A DNA stretch of 64,000 bases from Euonymus europaeus (lineage: Eukaryota; Streptophyta; Magnoliopsida; Celastrales; Celastraceae): positions 19,359,001-19,423,000 of the forward strand of contig OY756972.1 of NCBI GenBank assembly GCA_963580455.1, given 5' to 3'. The position numbers were made by a program, and so were the translations under genes. This document shows, piece by piece, positions 12,888-31,200 of the stretch; position 1 is the first letter of the stretch; each line of letters begins with the position of its first letter. The notes under the pieces were generated by a model that ran no database searches, was not told where the DNA came from, and worked only from the letters and a program-made list of their open reading frames with translations.

Positions 12888-13440
12888 TCTATATAATGAT
12901 ATTTGTTTTATCTACTGGGTCATTCGCCCATAGTGGGTAAGTTTCAGTTGTTTTTTTGTGTGTCAAACACTCTCAACTGTCGAGCGTAAGAACAACTAAA
13001 GGGAAGTACATGTGCGAATACTATTTTTACTCCCTCAGTTGTTTGTGTCTGTAGAAAGATTTTTATGTTCAATAATTCAAGGTGATTTTTATATTTTGTT
13101 ACCAAGCCATGTTTTTGGGGATTTCATGATGAACTCGGATTTTGGGTTTAAATTATTCTAAAAGGTTTGATTTTGATTTCGATTTCAATTGATTGTTGTA
13201 ATTTATTTCCAGTTCTATTGCGTAAATCTCTTATTCTTGAAGAGGCAACTCCAACTGCTTTTGCTCAATTTCTTTTATCTTGAATGACCAAGTTGATTCA
13301 ATTAAAAGTACGGACTCTGTAAGTATGAGTTGCAGTAATGTTAAATCTTGAGCTGAAAGTGTTGATATAAGCATCAACACATTATTTACCAAAAAAAAAA
13401 AAAATACTTGTCCCGCAGCATGGCGCGGGGCAGACTCTAG
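12888..13440 (+). mobile_element. Probable non-autonomous Helitron
   Basis: The 3' end has the Helitron pattern: a GC-rich short hairpin (CCCGC, eight-base loop, GCGGG at about 13412-13429) followed after about 10 bases by CTCTAG and then a host T. The proposed 5' end TCTATATAATGATA at 12888 is preceded by A, which fits insertion between A and T. The 3' end is the firmer part; the 5' end was chosen by motif and could lie elsewhere. No Rep/helicase coding sequence is present. Confidence 0.55.
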
Positions 13441-14585
13441 TAATACTATAAATATCGGAATCATACTATTTCAAAACAATCAAAATATCCTTTTAAGATT
13501 TTATTTTTTATATTCTCCTCATTGATTCTAAACTTAAACGAGTAGCAATCAAAACTGTAATTACTTCAAAACCATGCGGTATTCTGGTAACTTCAGGTCA
13601 ATTAGAGATGAGATTACTGAGGGTTAAGGATCCATGCATTACAAGTCATTGTGATTTTCCACTTCTCTTGTAATTTTATAATCATATATTGTTTATTAGC
13701 AAAGTTCGCATAATTTTTAAAATTTAATAAATAGATTAAACATCTGCAGTGACATGTTCCACATCTTCCGATGTGAGATTTAAAGTTCACTTTATAAATG
13801 GAAAAACCCCTCCAATAATGAATAAGGCATTTTCGTGTATCATGTGAGTTGGGCTGAACTCACTTGCATGCCCAATGTATAAAATGAATCGAATAACCCA
13901 TATATAAACTTGATATATTCAATGAACTGGACAACTGTGTATGGGGTGTGAAAATTATAACACTTTTATAAAACACTACTGCAAAGCCTTCGTTCCATCA
14001 AAATATTGCGGTTGATCCCACTGTAAATTATACTAGAGCATCATGTAATTTTATTTTTATTTTAAAAAAAATATAATGGTGTTTTTTAATTGAAATTACA
14101 AGTCTATCAATATTTTTTTTATCTTAAAACAAAAAGTAAATTTATATCAAAACAGTGATTAAATATTTTGAGTTTATATTGAACGGTTCATAATTTTCAT
14201 ATTATTTTCTTATTCAACTTAATTTTATTTGAGATAAAAAAAAATATATCAAAACAAAATCTGAATAAGAATTACATGAATTATAATTACAACGAGCAAT
14301 GATACATACACTCAAAATATGACTCTCATTTTACTCTTAAATCTATGTTACATTGATTATTATATATCACATAGAACTCACCTCAGATTCAACATTTCAC
14401 ATTAATTAAACATCTAATTAAAATCATTTGATAGGATCTCAATCATTTTCAATTACACTCGATCCCAAGGGCAATATCCTAAAGGCATGCATCACCGCTG
14501 AAACCGGTTGAGTGGAGCCCGCTAACTCATGTTTAGGGATCCACACTCCCGTGTGGCCTCTCATTGATATTTTCATATGTTTTTC
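13441..14585. other. AT-rich spacer with an LTR-like fragment, then the WD40 gene promoter
   Basis: Around 13745-13870 the text (ACATCTTCCGATGTGAGAT, then TTCACTTTATAAATGG and CCCCTCCAATAATGAATAAGG) resembles the end of a plant retrotransposon LTR, but no partner LTR or coding part is near. From about 14400 the sequence becomes less AT-rich and leads into the promoter of the WD40 gene. Confidence 0.35.
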
Positions 14586-14593
14586 TATATAAG
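14586..14593 (+). promoter_or_regulatory. Likely TATA box of the WD40 gene
   Basis: TATATAAG lies just ahead of a pyrimidine-rich, more GC-rich leader. Transcription would start near 14615-14625. The leader would run to a clean donor CGGAG|GTAATT at 14865/14866 and splice to the acceptor TTGCAG at 15276, placing the ATG in the second exon at 15282. Positions of the start site are inferred. Confidence 0.5.
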
Positions 14594-15281
14594 TAGCACA
14601 CCGGGTGATATGCATTCTTTACTCCTTCAAGCCAACCTCGCACTAGATATTTCTCTTCTGCTTCGTCTTCCGGAGACGTCCGTCGGTTGCCTTTTTGAAT
14701 ACTTACAGCCGGAAAAATTCCTCAACCCGCTCTCGGAGAAGCGATATTGTTTGTTTCCCGAGGAAACGTTGGAAAATCATTGTTCTTCTGGCTCTGTGGT
14801 GCCATTTTGGCCAGATCTTTTGCTCCATACATACTTGTTTCATTTTTGATTCACCGTCTTCGGAGGTAATTTTCGATTTCCATTTCCTTTCCTTTATCAT
14901 CGTGTTTTAGGCCTACTGTTAGTGCCGTTGTATATTGTTCTAGATTGGTCCTTTTTTCCCCTGGTTGCAGTTGAATATTCTTTGTGTGTTGACCGTGTAT
15001 GTGTATAGAGTTCATAGTCGCCATATATGTGTTCTGTAGCTACTATTTTCCATACAGGGAGACTCTGTTCAGTGTTCATCCTTTGTGATTCTGTTTGGTG
15101 GTTCTGTGTAGTTGTTTATTGGTTTTCTTTCTTGAGTTCTTCCCACTTTGGTTATGCTTTTGTTAATTGTACCTGTGGTTTAGTAATCATATAAGATTTT
15201 GTCATTTCTAAACTAATTTTGGACTTATTTCTTCGTATGTAGAAAATCGTGAGACTGGAATTGAGTTTAAATTGCAGGATA

Positions 15282-20098
<4,817 letters not shown>

Positions 20099-21176
20099 TA
20101 TAATATGCCCTTAAAACAATGGGGTAATAATCCATCAGTTAAGAGGGTTAGATGAACGTAGTAAGCAAAGGGTTTGTTAATTCGCATGAAACCCATTTTG
20201 AACGTGAGTTTACACCCGAGTTGTTGGATTGCCGACATTTTGGAGACAAGGCTGATTTAAGCGTCTGGGTTTTCAGATGTATATGTATAATGTGCAAAAT
20301 TTTCTTTTCTTTTTTGTTCGTTTTTTTGTTTTGGTGAAAAGAAATGTGTGTTTATCTGAATGTGATCATTCATCTGTTGCTGAACATATATACGTTTTCT
20401 GAATGTAATTATTCATTTTCTCAGGCCTCAGAGCTTGTGAAATGTGACGCCCATTAAAGGAATTCTCGAACAGATAAAGGGCGGTTGAGCTGATTAATGG
20501 TGGTAGAAGGTGAAGAACCTGACTACCCTAAACCTGCCTAGTATTAGTGTTGGTGGTAGAAGATGATGAACCCATGCATGCCTATTATGCTTTACGAGGC
20601 TAAATAGTTTGTATTATAGTAATGTAGATCAGTTTTGAAATAGCCTCACTTAATGGATCAATTTGTCATTTTAAATTTATTTTGAATCAATTTAGCCCCT
20701 CGCTTTCAAAACCATAGTCCGTTAATCTTTTTTATGATAAAAGGGTCATGAACAAATAAATAAATAGTAAGAGACTCAAAAAAAAATTGACCTATCAATG
20801 TGGACGGAATTGTGATTGAAGGGTCATAAAAAAAATAATAGAAGACCAGTAGGATCATCAAAAAATATATATTTATTGAGGGGGTGAAAATCCCACAATT
20901 TTGTTCATACATATCATGTAAAGATGTTAAATGTTCAAATTGCAAATAACTCAAAAGAATAGTAGGATAATTTTTTCCTTTTTTCTAAAAAATAAAGAAA
21001 AGAAGGAACGAATGTTGATTAGTTCTCTTTTTTCCTGCTCTAGCAGGGGAAGAGCACTCCGCTCCTGAAACAAATTCATCCAATTTAACAGAACGTCGAG
21101 TTCTCAAAGATTATACAAATCAATTATTTTGGCAGAATTTTTGTGTATGATGAGGATGACGAGGCTCTTCTCCTGT
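20099..21176. other. Convergent 3' region between WD40 and RRM genes
   Basis: Includes the WD40 3' UTR (to about 20450) and a repetitive-looking AT-rich stretch at about 20640-20930 (words such as GAATCAATTTAGCCCCTC) that resembles common plant dispersed repeats. The last part is the 3' UTR of the RRM gene on the other strand. No further gene. Confidence 0.4.
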
Positions 21177-21344
21177 TTAGGAGCTTGAACTTTCTGTGAT
21201 CACAACTCCAGCTTCTGTTTCCGACGTCGTTTGTTGTGGAACCTGTGATTCTGAGACCAATCAAAAACATCAGAAAAATTTTGAAAATTTCTTATATATA
21301 TATAAGAATTTTTCTATACAGAAAAAAGGCGGATCCATAGAAGA

Positions 21345-21385
<41 letters not shown>

Positions 21386-23894
21386 GACATTCTCCCAAGC
21401 CTTGGAGCGGGATATATACTACACTGGCCGTTGAGGTATCCCACCAAATTATTGTGGTGGATCTCGCACTTTAGCTTTGATCTATATATATATAGTGCAC
21501 TGTGCACTTGATTGTTTATATTTGATTAAGAATTATGACATGACAGTGACCATCGATGATGATACGTACTAGTTTACCAATATATAGGAGTGGAGGGGGC
21601 CTCTGAATATGGGAGGGCCACTTGGTGAAGCAGTGCAGCTAGCTTCTGCAATAACACATCATCGTTGATATCCCCAAGCCACATGCACTCACCCACACCC
21701 AGTCAGTCAGTCAGGTCAGTCACTATTTGTTTACTCCTCTCATCAGTCTGGTTGACCCATTCTTTTGGGTCACACACCAATAACCAGACAGCTCACCCAC
21801 ATGGGTTGAGGTCTGCCCTGTGAACCCCACATATCTGCCTTATTCAATTTTCTCATTATCTGAGTTCTGAAACCCCTAATTTGCTGATATGACACAACAG
21901 AATCAATAAAATAATCGTTTGTTTGCATTCGAATTAGTTTGATATGTATTTGCATGAGATTTTGTATTCAAGAATTACTGGCAAATAAAAGAAAGATAGG
22001 GGATTTAATATTTACCAGTCGGAGAAGAGGAAGGAAGAAGCCTTATTGAGGGTTGAAATGATGATGGAGGAGGAAACGTTGGGGAGAAGGAAGGTTGATC
22101 CAGCTGTGTGGGATAGTATACATAGGAGGGTCCGGCCGCCGGCGGCATACGTTGATGTGGTGCAGAAAATATTCCCCTTGGAGATTGCAAAGAGTACCCG
22201 CCGCCGCCGCCGCCACCACCATAATAATATGGAGATACTGTTGATGATGTTCCATACATTTGTTGATAGTATTGCTGTTGTTGAAGTTGTTGGTTATAAT
22301 ACATAGCCTGAAACAATATATGTAAACCTTAATTAAAACATAATGTAAACCTTAATTATTCATCCAGAGACAGTACTGATTGAGAGGAAGATAACTAACC
22401 TGTTGATAACCATATTGATCGGGACTGTATGTCGGATACCTGGAACGAGTTAATCACAAACCAATGAGAATAATAAGATTAGCACTTGAGTCTATATTTT
22501 GTTATGAATTATAAAAGTCGAACACTGCTTCGATAATCCACGTGATACGAGTTTATAAAGAAATTTATGTCCCTAGCACTTTTTCTTTTTTTTTGATAAG
22601 CAGCAAATACGATATATCAAAATAAACGACACTTACAACGCCAAGCATCAATATGAATGGCATGAATAAGTAGCAAAATTATGAGCTAGATACAGAGACT
22701 AAGGAGAACATGTCCCTAACACAATGAGAAAGACATTTTCTTGAGCTTAACGGATCATTAACGAAATGATGTCAAAAAGAGCAAAATCACGCGGACTTGA
22801 TATATTCACGAGAATTGAATAATCTAAAATAGAAAATATTTTTTATGTGAAAATATTTTTTTCACAGCCAGGTGGTGTGGCTCAAATCTTTGTTTATACA
22901 CATTAGCTGTCATAATATGTAGGATATGTCAGGCTATGCACTACCTAGTGGTGCGTATGACAAAGGAAGCATCAAGTCTTAATTATTTCTTTATTGATTC
23001 ATTCAATTTTTGTGGTACTACATTGCAACCGAGTCAATTATCCGATTCCTTCTTCTCAATTTCTCCACCAACTTTGCAGGCCACAGAAAATATATACATA
23101 TACATACATACATATATATATATATGTATATGAAAACACTGAATAGGATACTAACTGTATGCATGCTTTTTTAGGCAATGGACCGTTTCTACGCGCTTAT
23201 ATATTTTTGCGTTGACAATAATGGATGAGGAAACTCTGAAAATTACAGAACTGTAAATTTAAAGGGGAAAAGGTGTTACTAACCCGTACTGTGGATAAAT
23301 GACAGCAGGTGGTTGAGGTGGAGGCGGAGGCGGCATAGGTAATTGCCCTGCCACTCCACTGTACGGCGGTGCACCACCATGAAATGGACTGCTACCGGCG
23401 TCTCGATTTCTTCCTGTATAACACAAACATTCAATTTGATTTATTTTTCCAGTGTAGAAAACAAACAATGGCAACTCATCCTAAAATGTACATAGTGTGG
23501 ACCGAAACCTCGGGGCGGCGAAGGCCGAGGCCGTCCATACGCGGCGATATTGCAATTCGCTCTCCGACCGTCGATCATAGGATTTGGATTAACACAAGCC
23601 CTTCTTGCCGAATCCGGATCACGAAATGTCACCTGTTGATCATGAATCATAATCAGAAAAACGTATTGGAAATATATCGAAGGAAGGATTAATATATAGG
23701 ATTGAACTTACAAATCCGTATCCTTTAGATTTTCCTGTATTTTTGTCACAGATAATAACAGCTTCAAGAATCTCTCCGAACTGCTCGAAGTATCTTCGCA
23801 TTTCTTCCGTCGGTGTCTCCCACGCTAGTCCTCCGACGAACACTTTGGTAAACGTGGTGTCGCCGAACTGTGATCGGTAATGTGAGTACGCCAT
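21177..23894 (-). CDS. Single-RRM RNA-binding protein with Pro-, Gln- and Gly-rich tail (complete, six exons)
   Basis: Minus-strand exons: 23894-23712, 23632-23509, 23413-23284, 22439-22400, 22307-22016, 21250-21177, joining to 280 codons plus TAA. One RRM occupies residues 16-93, with RNP2 KVFVGGL at 17-23 and RNP1 KGYGFVTF at 57-64; plant relatives resemble animal RBM24/RBM38. The tail is low-complexity: a proline run in exon 3, [11 protein letters not shown] and eight glycines in exon 5, then many Pro/Ser/Tyr. Such tails often drive condensation, but no role is shown here. The start [14 protein letters not shown] was chosen over an upstream in-frame start because RRM proteins of this type begin there. 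The last exon uses acceptor CTCAG|AATCAC, which alone keeps the frame. Intron 5 holds an AT/AC microsatellite. Confidence 0.88.
21351..21385. repeat. AT/AC microsatellite
   Basis: A run of AT repeats passes straight into AC repeats. It lies in the last intron of the RRM gene and creates spurious open frames. Confidence 0.9.
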
Positions 23895-26800
23895 GGCATG
23901 CAAATCATCAAAATACGAGAAAAAAATAATTGAATCCCTCCTGTTCACTGATCGTGAACTCTCAAATTACAAGTGGGTTTTCTCTTCCACCTCGTCATTC
24001 TCTTCTTCACAGACACTCTGTTCTCCTCTGTTCTGATCAGTTAAAAAAGAAACAGAGAGGAAAGAAAGTGTAGCATCCGACAGACAGCTGCAAACGTTAA
24101 TTTGCTGTCTTAAACAGGGAAATAGAGAGAAGAAAAGGGAGAAAGGGTTAGTTTTGTAATTTGACAGCGATGACAGCTGCGTGACTAACGGATTTGACTC
24201 TTATCCTCACTGTCTCTATGCACTAATAAACAATCCAATCAAAAATAATACAAGGAAGACTATTTTCAAGCTTTTCATTAGTTGTTTTTAAGGTTTTCCT
24301 TCCTGGCTTTTATAATTAATGAGAATTAATTATTAATTATTTGAGTAATTATTATTATTAATAATTAATGGAGGTATGTTGTAGTGTTTGTCAATGTTAC
24401 TTGTCCCAACATTTGTACCCATGTTGTTTTATAAACGAGTTTGAAGATCATATATACTGTTTTCTACCTAGATAGTCAAAATTAATGTCAATTAGCCCAC
24501 ATTGATTGATCCGAATTAATAAACTAATTCATACTATAAGCTAAGTTTGGGAGGAAGGTTCGGGATCGTTGGGGGAAAGAAAGTTCTTTGTTGGAGAGAA
24601 TATCGAATTTACAGAGGAGTGATCATGCGCACCCATTTGCGTAGGTGCTAATATGCATGTTTGGAATTCATATAGACGTAGAAGTTTAGAATATTAGGTT
24701 ATGCATCCTACCATATATATTAACCATTTATTTTTTGTATATTTATCTAATATGAGACTCCTATCGCTTGTGAATTCTCAAAATTTTCTTAGAAAAATAT
24801 GTAAATTTCTACGGGAACCAAGCGAACATTCCTCTCAAGCTTAACCCAAGGCTCTGTTTCGTAAATATGGGAGTAGCGGTTTTAGCAGTTCTGATCAGTT
24901 ATGAGAGTAACGGTTTTGAATGGTTTTAGTTGTGGTTTTAAAAAAAAAAATCAATTTCAGTACTTGAAAAGATATTAAAGCACCGATTATGAAGGTTTTT
25001 AAAAATATTAAATTATTATGATGAGAGTAAAAAAGACAATGAATTTCAAAAAATTCCTCAAAACATCCCGATTTGAAGTGTTTTAAAAATCGGTCAAGTT
25101 AACATTACATTGATTTTGGGTTAACCCCCACAAAATCAGTGTCCGTAAAATGTAAACAAATAAATTTTTTTAAAACCACTAATTTCTAATCACTTAAAAA
25201 ACTAATCATTTTCAATCATTTTTAGTCTCCCAAGGAGAGACTAAAAGTGACAGCTGAGTTTCGATCAAGAATCACCAATTCAGGCCATTACAATCTTTAA
25301 TAACCAACACTATTTATTTATTTTCCTTTCTAGATACACATATGATGGATGTCTTACATTAATATCATCATCTCTCTGTTCTTGCTGTGTCTGCTACACA
25401 TGCTATGTGGGCTTGTGAATCATGTCTCTCTGTTTTTGATATGTACAATTATCAGAAGGTTGTGAATACTGGCAGATGGAGCATATATTATTGATGTCCT
25501 TTTTACGATTCTAATTACTTCATCTTTTAATGAATTCACTCATCCCTTGAACAAAAACAAAGTGGTAGTACTCAAAGCTAATGATAAGTTGAAGAAAATC
25601 TTGATTTATTTGTTGAAGTGTGATCACTTGATCGTTTATAACATGCTGATCACATACTCCCACATGTCCCCATGTTCTTTAACTGTCAAGAATTAAAGTG
25701 TCACCTCAAGTTATCATAACCCAACCGACTAATATATAAGCCAAGCTCTAGTTTTTTCCAAACAGATGAGTCTTGTTTTAGGCCTAAATATTTCGGAGAT
25801 GGCTTAAGAGAACAAATTTGTGGGGTGTTCACGGAATTATAAACTAAAATTAGAGAATGATATCCATCGCTAATGGGATCATTCCCTTGTCAATCAACTT
25901 AATAGTTAAACATAGTAATATAATGAACAAAAATCTTGCATTCAATTAGCTTAATGGAGGACCACTATACTGTCCATAACCCAAAACCAGTCTGAAAGTT
26001 CATATTAAGAGCATAAATTAATCTTCCCCGCATTAATCAATTGGGTCTTTAACTCATTGTCACTGTTTCAACTTTCAACGATGTATATATATGTATGTAT
26101 GTATGTATATGACTTTTTGGGTTGTGTGGCCACGAGAGCACAGCAGAGAGAGAGAGGGGGGAGGGGAGTCAGAAGAAGTCATTATCTGGCTTGGTGCCAG
26201 CATTTGGGACGAGGAGACAGCGATTATACGGACCTCATGATCCAGTTTTTGTTCAAAAATTTAGTCCGTGAACTGGCAGGACCTGCTGTCCACGTGGGGA
26301 CTCCATTGAGTAACATGAGCTGGATTTCATCTAATTGTTTTTACAACATTGTTGGACACCTCTCTGTGTCTCTAGATCTCACTGTGCATTGAGCCATTCA
26401 TTCATCATATGGTTGTGTTTGCTGTGGGTGACCTAAACCCACTAACTATCTATTATCACTCTCCATCAAAGCAACACCAACCCGTCGATGGGAGTATTTA
26501 AAGCTTGCAAGTTCTCTGTGCGCCATAGTCCTTTTGCCACACAGAGGATGTTGCGCTTTCACCAGATAAAAGAAGCAACTTTTTTTATTCTCGGTATGTT
26601 ATTCCGCAGAGTCACCCACTTATGGTATTCAGTACATACACAACATAACGGAGGAAATATGGGTTAAAAAAGATACAGATTGATCGTGTTAGGACTTTCG
26701 TCGAATACTTGATGTGCAGGGACATGCGCGTTCAAATGAATGGAGAGTCCCGACATAAATCAATCTCCGAATCAAAAATATAAACCCAACTAGCAAGAAT

Positions 26801-27070
26801 CAGTTCACAAGCTACACTAACATAAACTAAGTCACAGCCCAAGAAGTTCACCCCACAATTATAAGTCTGAAAATAGCAGCCACGTGATAGTTTATTCATA
26901 AATTAAAAAACACCAACTAGCAAGAAACGAAGGAGGATTGAAGAATCCCTCTTCAAGAACTGATTTGCAGTTCTTCAAAGTTGAAACCACTTGTATATCA
27001 GAGTTGTACTTGTGGTGCAAGGTGCGAGAGACGTTAATTTGGGTTGTTTTAATTCATCAAGTGCTTGGGC
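23895..27070. other. RRM gene upstream region and gene-free spacer
   Basis: 23895 to about 24130 is the RRM 5' UTR and promoter, rich in CT on the minus-strand view. Beyond it the sequence is AT-rich without a convincing gene. It includes a GTAT microsatellite at about 26081-26110 followed by an AG-rich run to about 26165. The 111-codon frame at 26057-26392 crosses these runs and is not supported. Around 24840-25270 is MITE-like sequence without defined ends. Confidence 0.4.
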
Positions 27071-27623
27071 TTACGGATGAAAGTGGGCTGGGCCAAGCAC
27101 CATTCATTTTATGGTAAGCCCGAGCCTGGCATGGGGCCTCAAACAAACGGACTTGGACTCGTTTCAAAATATTAGGACCCTATGCTGGCCCGTTTGGGCC
27201 CATTTTACCATTAATTTGAAGAAGAAAAAATAAATGCAAAAAAAAAATTAAGGACAGATTAGGGAATAAAAGGGGCTGGTCTTTGGGAAGTTAGGTTTGA
27301 AAATGGACTTGGGTAAGAACAAAAAATGAGCTTGGGCAAAAGGTACATACATGTCATTTGGTCCACTTGAAAAGTTGAAATTCAAAAAAGGCTGGGGGTA
27401 GAGATATATTTATATATTTATAAATATACGTGTGTGTATATTATGTATACTTATATGAAGGCCCTAGGGCCTACAAGTTGAGCTTCTTCAAGCCTTAGCT
27501 CAACCCATTTGGCCAAACGGGCATTCGAATAGGCCCGAGCTTAGCCATTTTGACTTACAAGACGAGCCTATTACGGCCTTTCCGCGAGCCTCCCTTGAGT
27601 GGCCCGGCACACTTTCATCCCTA
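27071..27623. mobile_element. Non-autonomous hAT-like element
   Basis: The left end TTACGGATGAAAGTGGGCTG and the reverse complement of the right end TAGGGATGAAAGTGTGCCGG form an inverted repeat of the hAT type (YAGGGRTGNAAA). Interior GGGCC/GGCCC-rich words near both ends are usual in plant hAT derivatives. The flanking 8-bp sequences (about GCTTGGGC and AGTTGGGG) match at only five positions, so the target duplication has decayed or the ends are a base off. No transposase is present. Confidence 0.55.
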
Positions 27624-28261
27624 AGTTGGGGTGACACATTTGGCCTTTCGGTTTTCACGGAGAAGAACAGAGAAAGGGTTAAACCATCCGAGTCTAAGCT
27701 GCTGAGGTCATTAGTCATAATTTTTTATCAACGATATTAGAACCCGCACTTTTTCAAGTGTATCCCACTAAACACCCAAAAAAACCTCTTTCGACAACAT
27801 TTGGTGTTGGCCCTAGAAGGCTAGAATTCACTATTCCTTCATTCTCTCATCTCCCATTTCACGTGAAGCACAAAAATAAAGCATCGCGATTTCCGTGTTC
27901 TCCAAAAAAATGGATGTCAATGGCTACGATCCCAACTTTGACGATAAGCAATCATGCCGAAAAACTCAGCTTTGACGGATAAGAGTTCGTTGAAAAGGAA
28001 CATGTCAGTTATTTAACCTAACCCCAAAAAATCAGTTTATTTCACAACCATTAATGAGTGTTCAAAAGACAATGCTTGTGTTATTGGATTTTACAGGGTC
28101 TCGTTGTTGAGTTGCATACTCCATTGTTGACTAAAGTAGATACTACAGAGTTTTTTGGAATTGATTTGGTATATTGAAACCCCTATCTTTCAAAATCTTT
28201 GTAAGAACAAATTCGTGTAGTGAATATAGCTGATTTAGGGGTTCGGTTTGATGGTTTTGTA

Positions 28262-31200
28262 GGTATTTAAGAGTCAAGAGGCTATCATTGACCATGCAAG
28301 GAGATGTGGTTGCAGGAATGGTGTTGTGGTGGTTGTCAAAAGGTCAGACGTGAATGATCTGAAGAGAACCCCCTACGAGATTATTCATGTGTGAGAGGAG
28401 TGGTGGGTAAAGGCAAAATCAAATAAAAAGAAGAGAAGATCATCGTCAAAAAAATGTAGATGTCCATTCTTTCTCAAAGCTCATTTGTCAGATTCAACAA
28501 TTGGGTCATGGAGCTAGGTTGTCTTGAATGGAATGTGCAATCATGATTTGGCTAAAGCATTTGAGGGTTATTCTTATGTTGGTAGACTAACTAAAGAAGA
28601 GAATGAGACAATTGAGATGCCAAGAAAGACAGTGGTGAAGACAAGGGATATCGTGAATCAAATCAAGCTCAAGGATCCAACAAATGCATTAACAATGAAG
28701 ATTCTGTACAATGTTAGAACTGCTTTGAGGATTCATGAGACAAAAAAAACAAGTAACTAATTAAACTCAATTAACTGAACTGGCTCTTTTTTTTCCTTAC
28801 CTATATACACTCCATATGTATTTCTAAATTTATACATGTGCCGTACTATATAGACACATCTATAAAGATATATTTATATGAATATTCCTAAAACTTTATA
28901 AGAGAGCTCGGCTCTCAATCTTCGTTAACTAGTCCGCATAATATTCACCTGCATAAATAATTAGCATAGTAAGTATTTATACGTAGAGAGCTCGACTCTC
29001 CACCTCCGTCGATTGACCCATTATGTAAACCACTAACATGATTATTTAGCATATTAAACACACACGACAATTCACTAAGTCGTATATCAGTTTCCGCTAA
29101 GTTTCATATATTCACATACACATATATAGAGCCGCCCATCTAAGCATACATATATGCATGCATCTGTATGTATCTACTCAAAATCTCATCTCAGGTAGGC
29201 CCCGGTATATGCACCTATCGCTCAGCCCGGTCCCCATTGCTAGCTCGATCAACCCTGCTAGACTCACCTAAAAAAAACATAAATCACAAGAATGAGCCGA
29301 AGCCCAGTAGGAAATACCATAACTTTTAAAAAAACACGCATTCAAGTTACATCGCAAGTCATTCATTTAAAGGAAACATTTGTATGATCCACGCCTTCCC
29401 AACAACTTCACCGTCCCCGTTTTTCGACCTCATCGTCAGATACAATTTCATCCGCATTCCGACCTCATCGTCGGAACCGCTCTTCTCCGGGTTCGACCTC
29501 ATCGCCGGAACCCTCTACGAGTAAGGAAAGTAGGCTTCCCCATCTACCCGGACTTTCCACCCTTCGCTATGTGGCCGCATAGCGAATCCTTACTCGAAAT
29601 TTATCCACTGTACGTACAGGGCCACCATCTTTTCTCCAACTCCACAACTCCACCAATCTCCACAGTCAAAATCAACACTATAATAACTCATTATCAAACA
29701 CATTTAATATGGATCCACATCAATAACCCATATCATCAAGTAAGAACAACCATCAAATTATTTCACACATAACCCTCGGCCACCAACAAACAAAAAAAAA
29801 CCCATTCACTGGTTCTCCGCAATTTAGTATCATTAACCACTAGATTTCACACGTAAGAGATATTAATCAATCAAACATGTTGGCAATCTTACCTATCAGC
29901 CAAAACCATTTAAATTCGAAGTACATATTCATGGCACCGTGAATCTTGTAAAATACACACATATATATATATATATAGGTACATATACACGTATAGGTTT
30001 GTATATTCTCACACGTGATTCCTATTCTCCCACTCACAGCAAACCATATATTTGGTTCTAAAATAGGTTCACACCAGTACCCACTCAAATACTATCTCAT
30101 CATTACCAACCACAATTCATGATTAGTATTAGATATTGTTCATTTCAACACATGGCGACACTACTAAAATTTCCATAATTTCACAAACCATGCACATACG
30201 CACAGTTCTTCAACAACTAGCATATATGTGTACTTGCAACACCATCACATAACCCATAAGACCCCAAATGTCCCACATCATCACATAAGTTAAAGTATTT
30301 CCTACCTGAGGTGAAGTACTTTGGAGTTCTTGTCCTTGCTTGGTCTATGACTCCTCTCTCAATCCCCAACTTAGTTCTCCACTATCACCCCTGCACCAGC
30401 CACTTCAAACTCCTCACCAAGAGCAAATCTTTATAGCCAAATCTGTATCAACAGAAGACTACCCAGCTACATCCTCCCCGTTCTCCTATGATGGAGATGA
30501 TGAGATCGGCAAGCACCACACAAGAGACACTTCTCCTTGTTTCTCCCCCTTTCTCTCTCGAGATACTTCTACTCCTTTCCTTCTTTTTTTTTCCTTGAAT
30601 AGATAATATCCCATATAACTGTACAATTCCTTTCATTAAAATATTAGCTGGTCATGCATTTTAACTATCTCGTTCTCTTCTAACTATCCTTTAACCCCAC
30701 CTCTTGCTATTTACAATATTGCCATCAACTAATTCCATCTTTTCTTGTTTTTTTTTTCTTTTTTTTTTTTTGCTTATTAACCTCCATGAACAACTTATTT
30801 ACAGAAAATACCCATTCATCACATTTCATTTTCTAACTCTACCAACTAACCATTCCCCCACCTATTTTATTATTATATATTATTATATTATTTGTATTTT
30901 ATTATTTTATTTTTTTTTATTTACTATTTTATGGTTCTCGGGTCAGGGTATTATAACTGGGAACTCACATATGTTGTAGTTGTTCAAATTGCTTACTGAA
31001 AAATAGTTATGTTATAAGATATCGCAGTGAGACAACAATTGAGGTGGTTAAGGACTTATTTTGGTGAAACTCTACCTCAATCCAACTATCGATAGCTTTT
31101 CCTTTTGTGTTATTGTTGGACTGCACATACAAGACCAACAAATATAGGTTGTCTTTTATTGCAAATTGGTTGAATGATATCAACAAAGAAAACCTTTTCT

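Noticed and set aside
21292..21507. Small frames across the AT/AC microsatellite
   Set aside because: They translate the simple repeat (YIYIYI) and lie in an RRM intron.
23895..23948. Upstream in-frame start for the RRM protein
   Set aside because: The extra residues are not like any RRM protein N-terminus, and [14 protein letters not shown] fits the family start.
26057..26392. 111-codon plus-strand frame
   Set aside because: It runs through GTAT and AG microsatellites and has no family features or splice context.
28524..28760. 78-codon frame as a separate small gene
   Set aside because: Its content is the FAR1-like part of the broken MULE gene, with stops and frameshifts around it.
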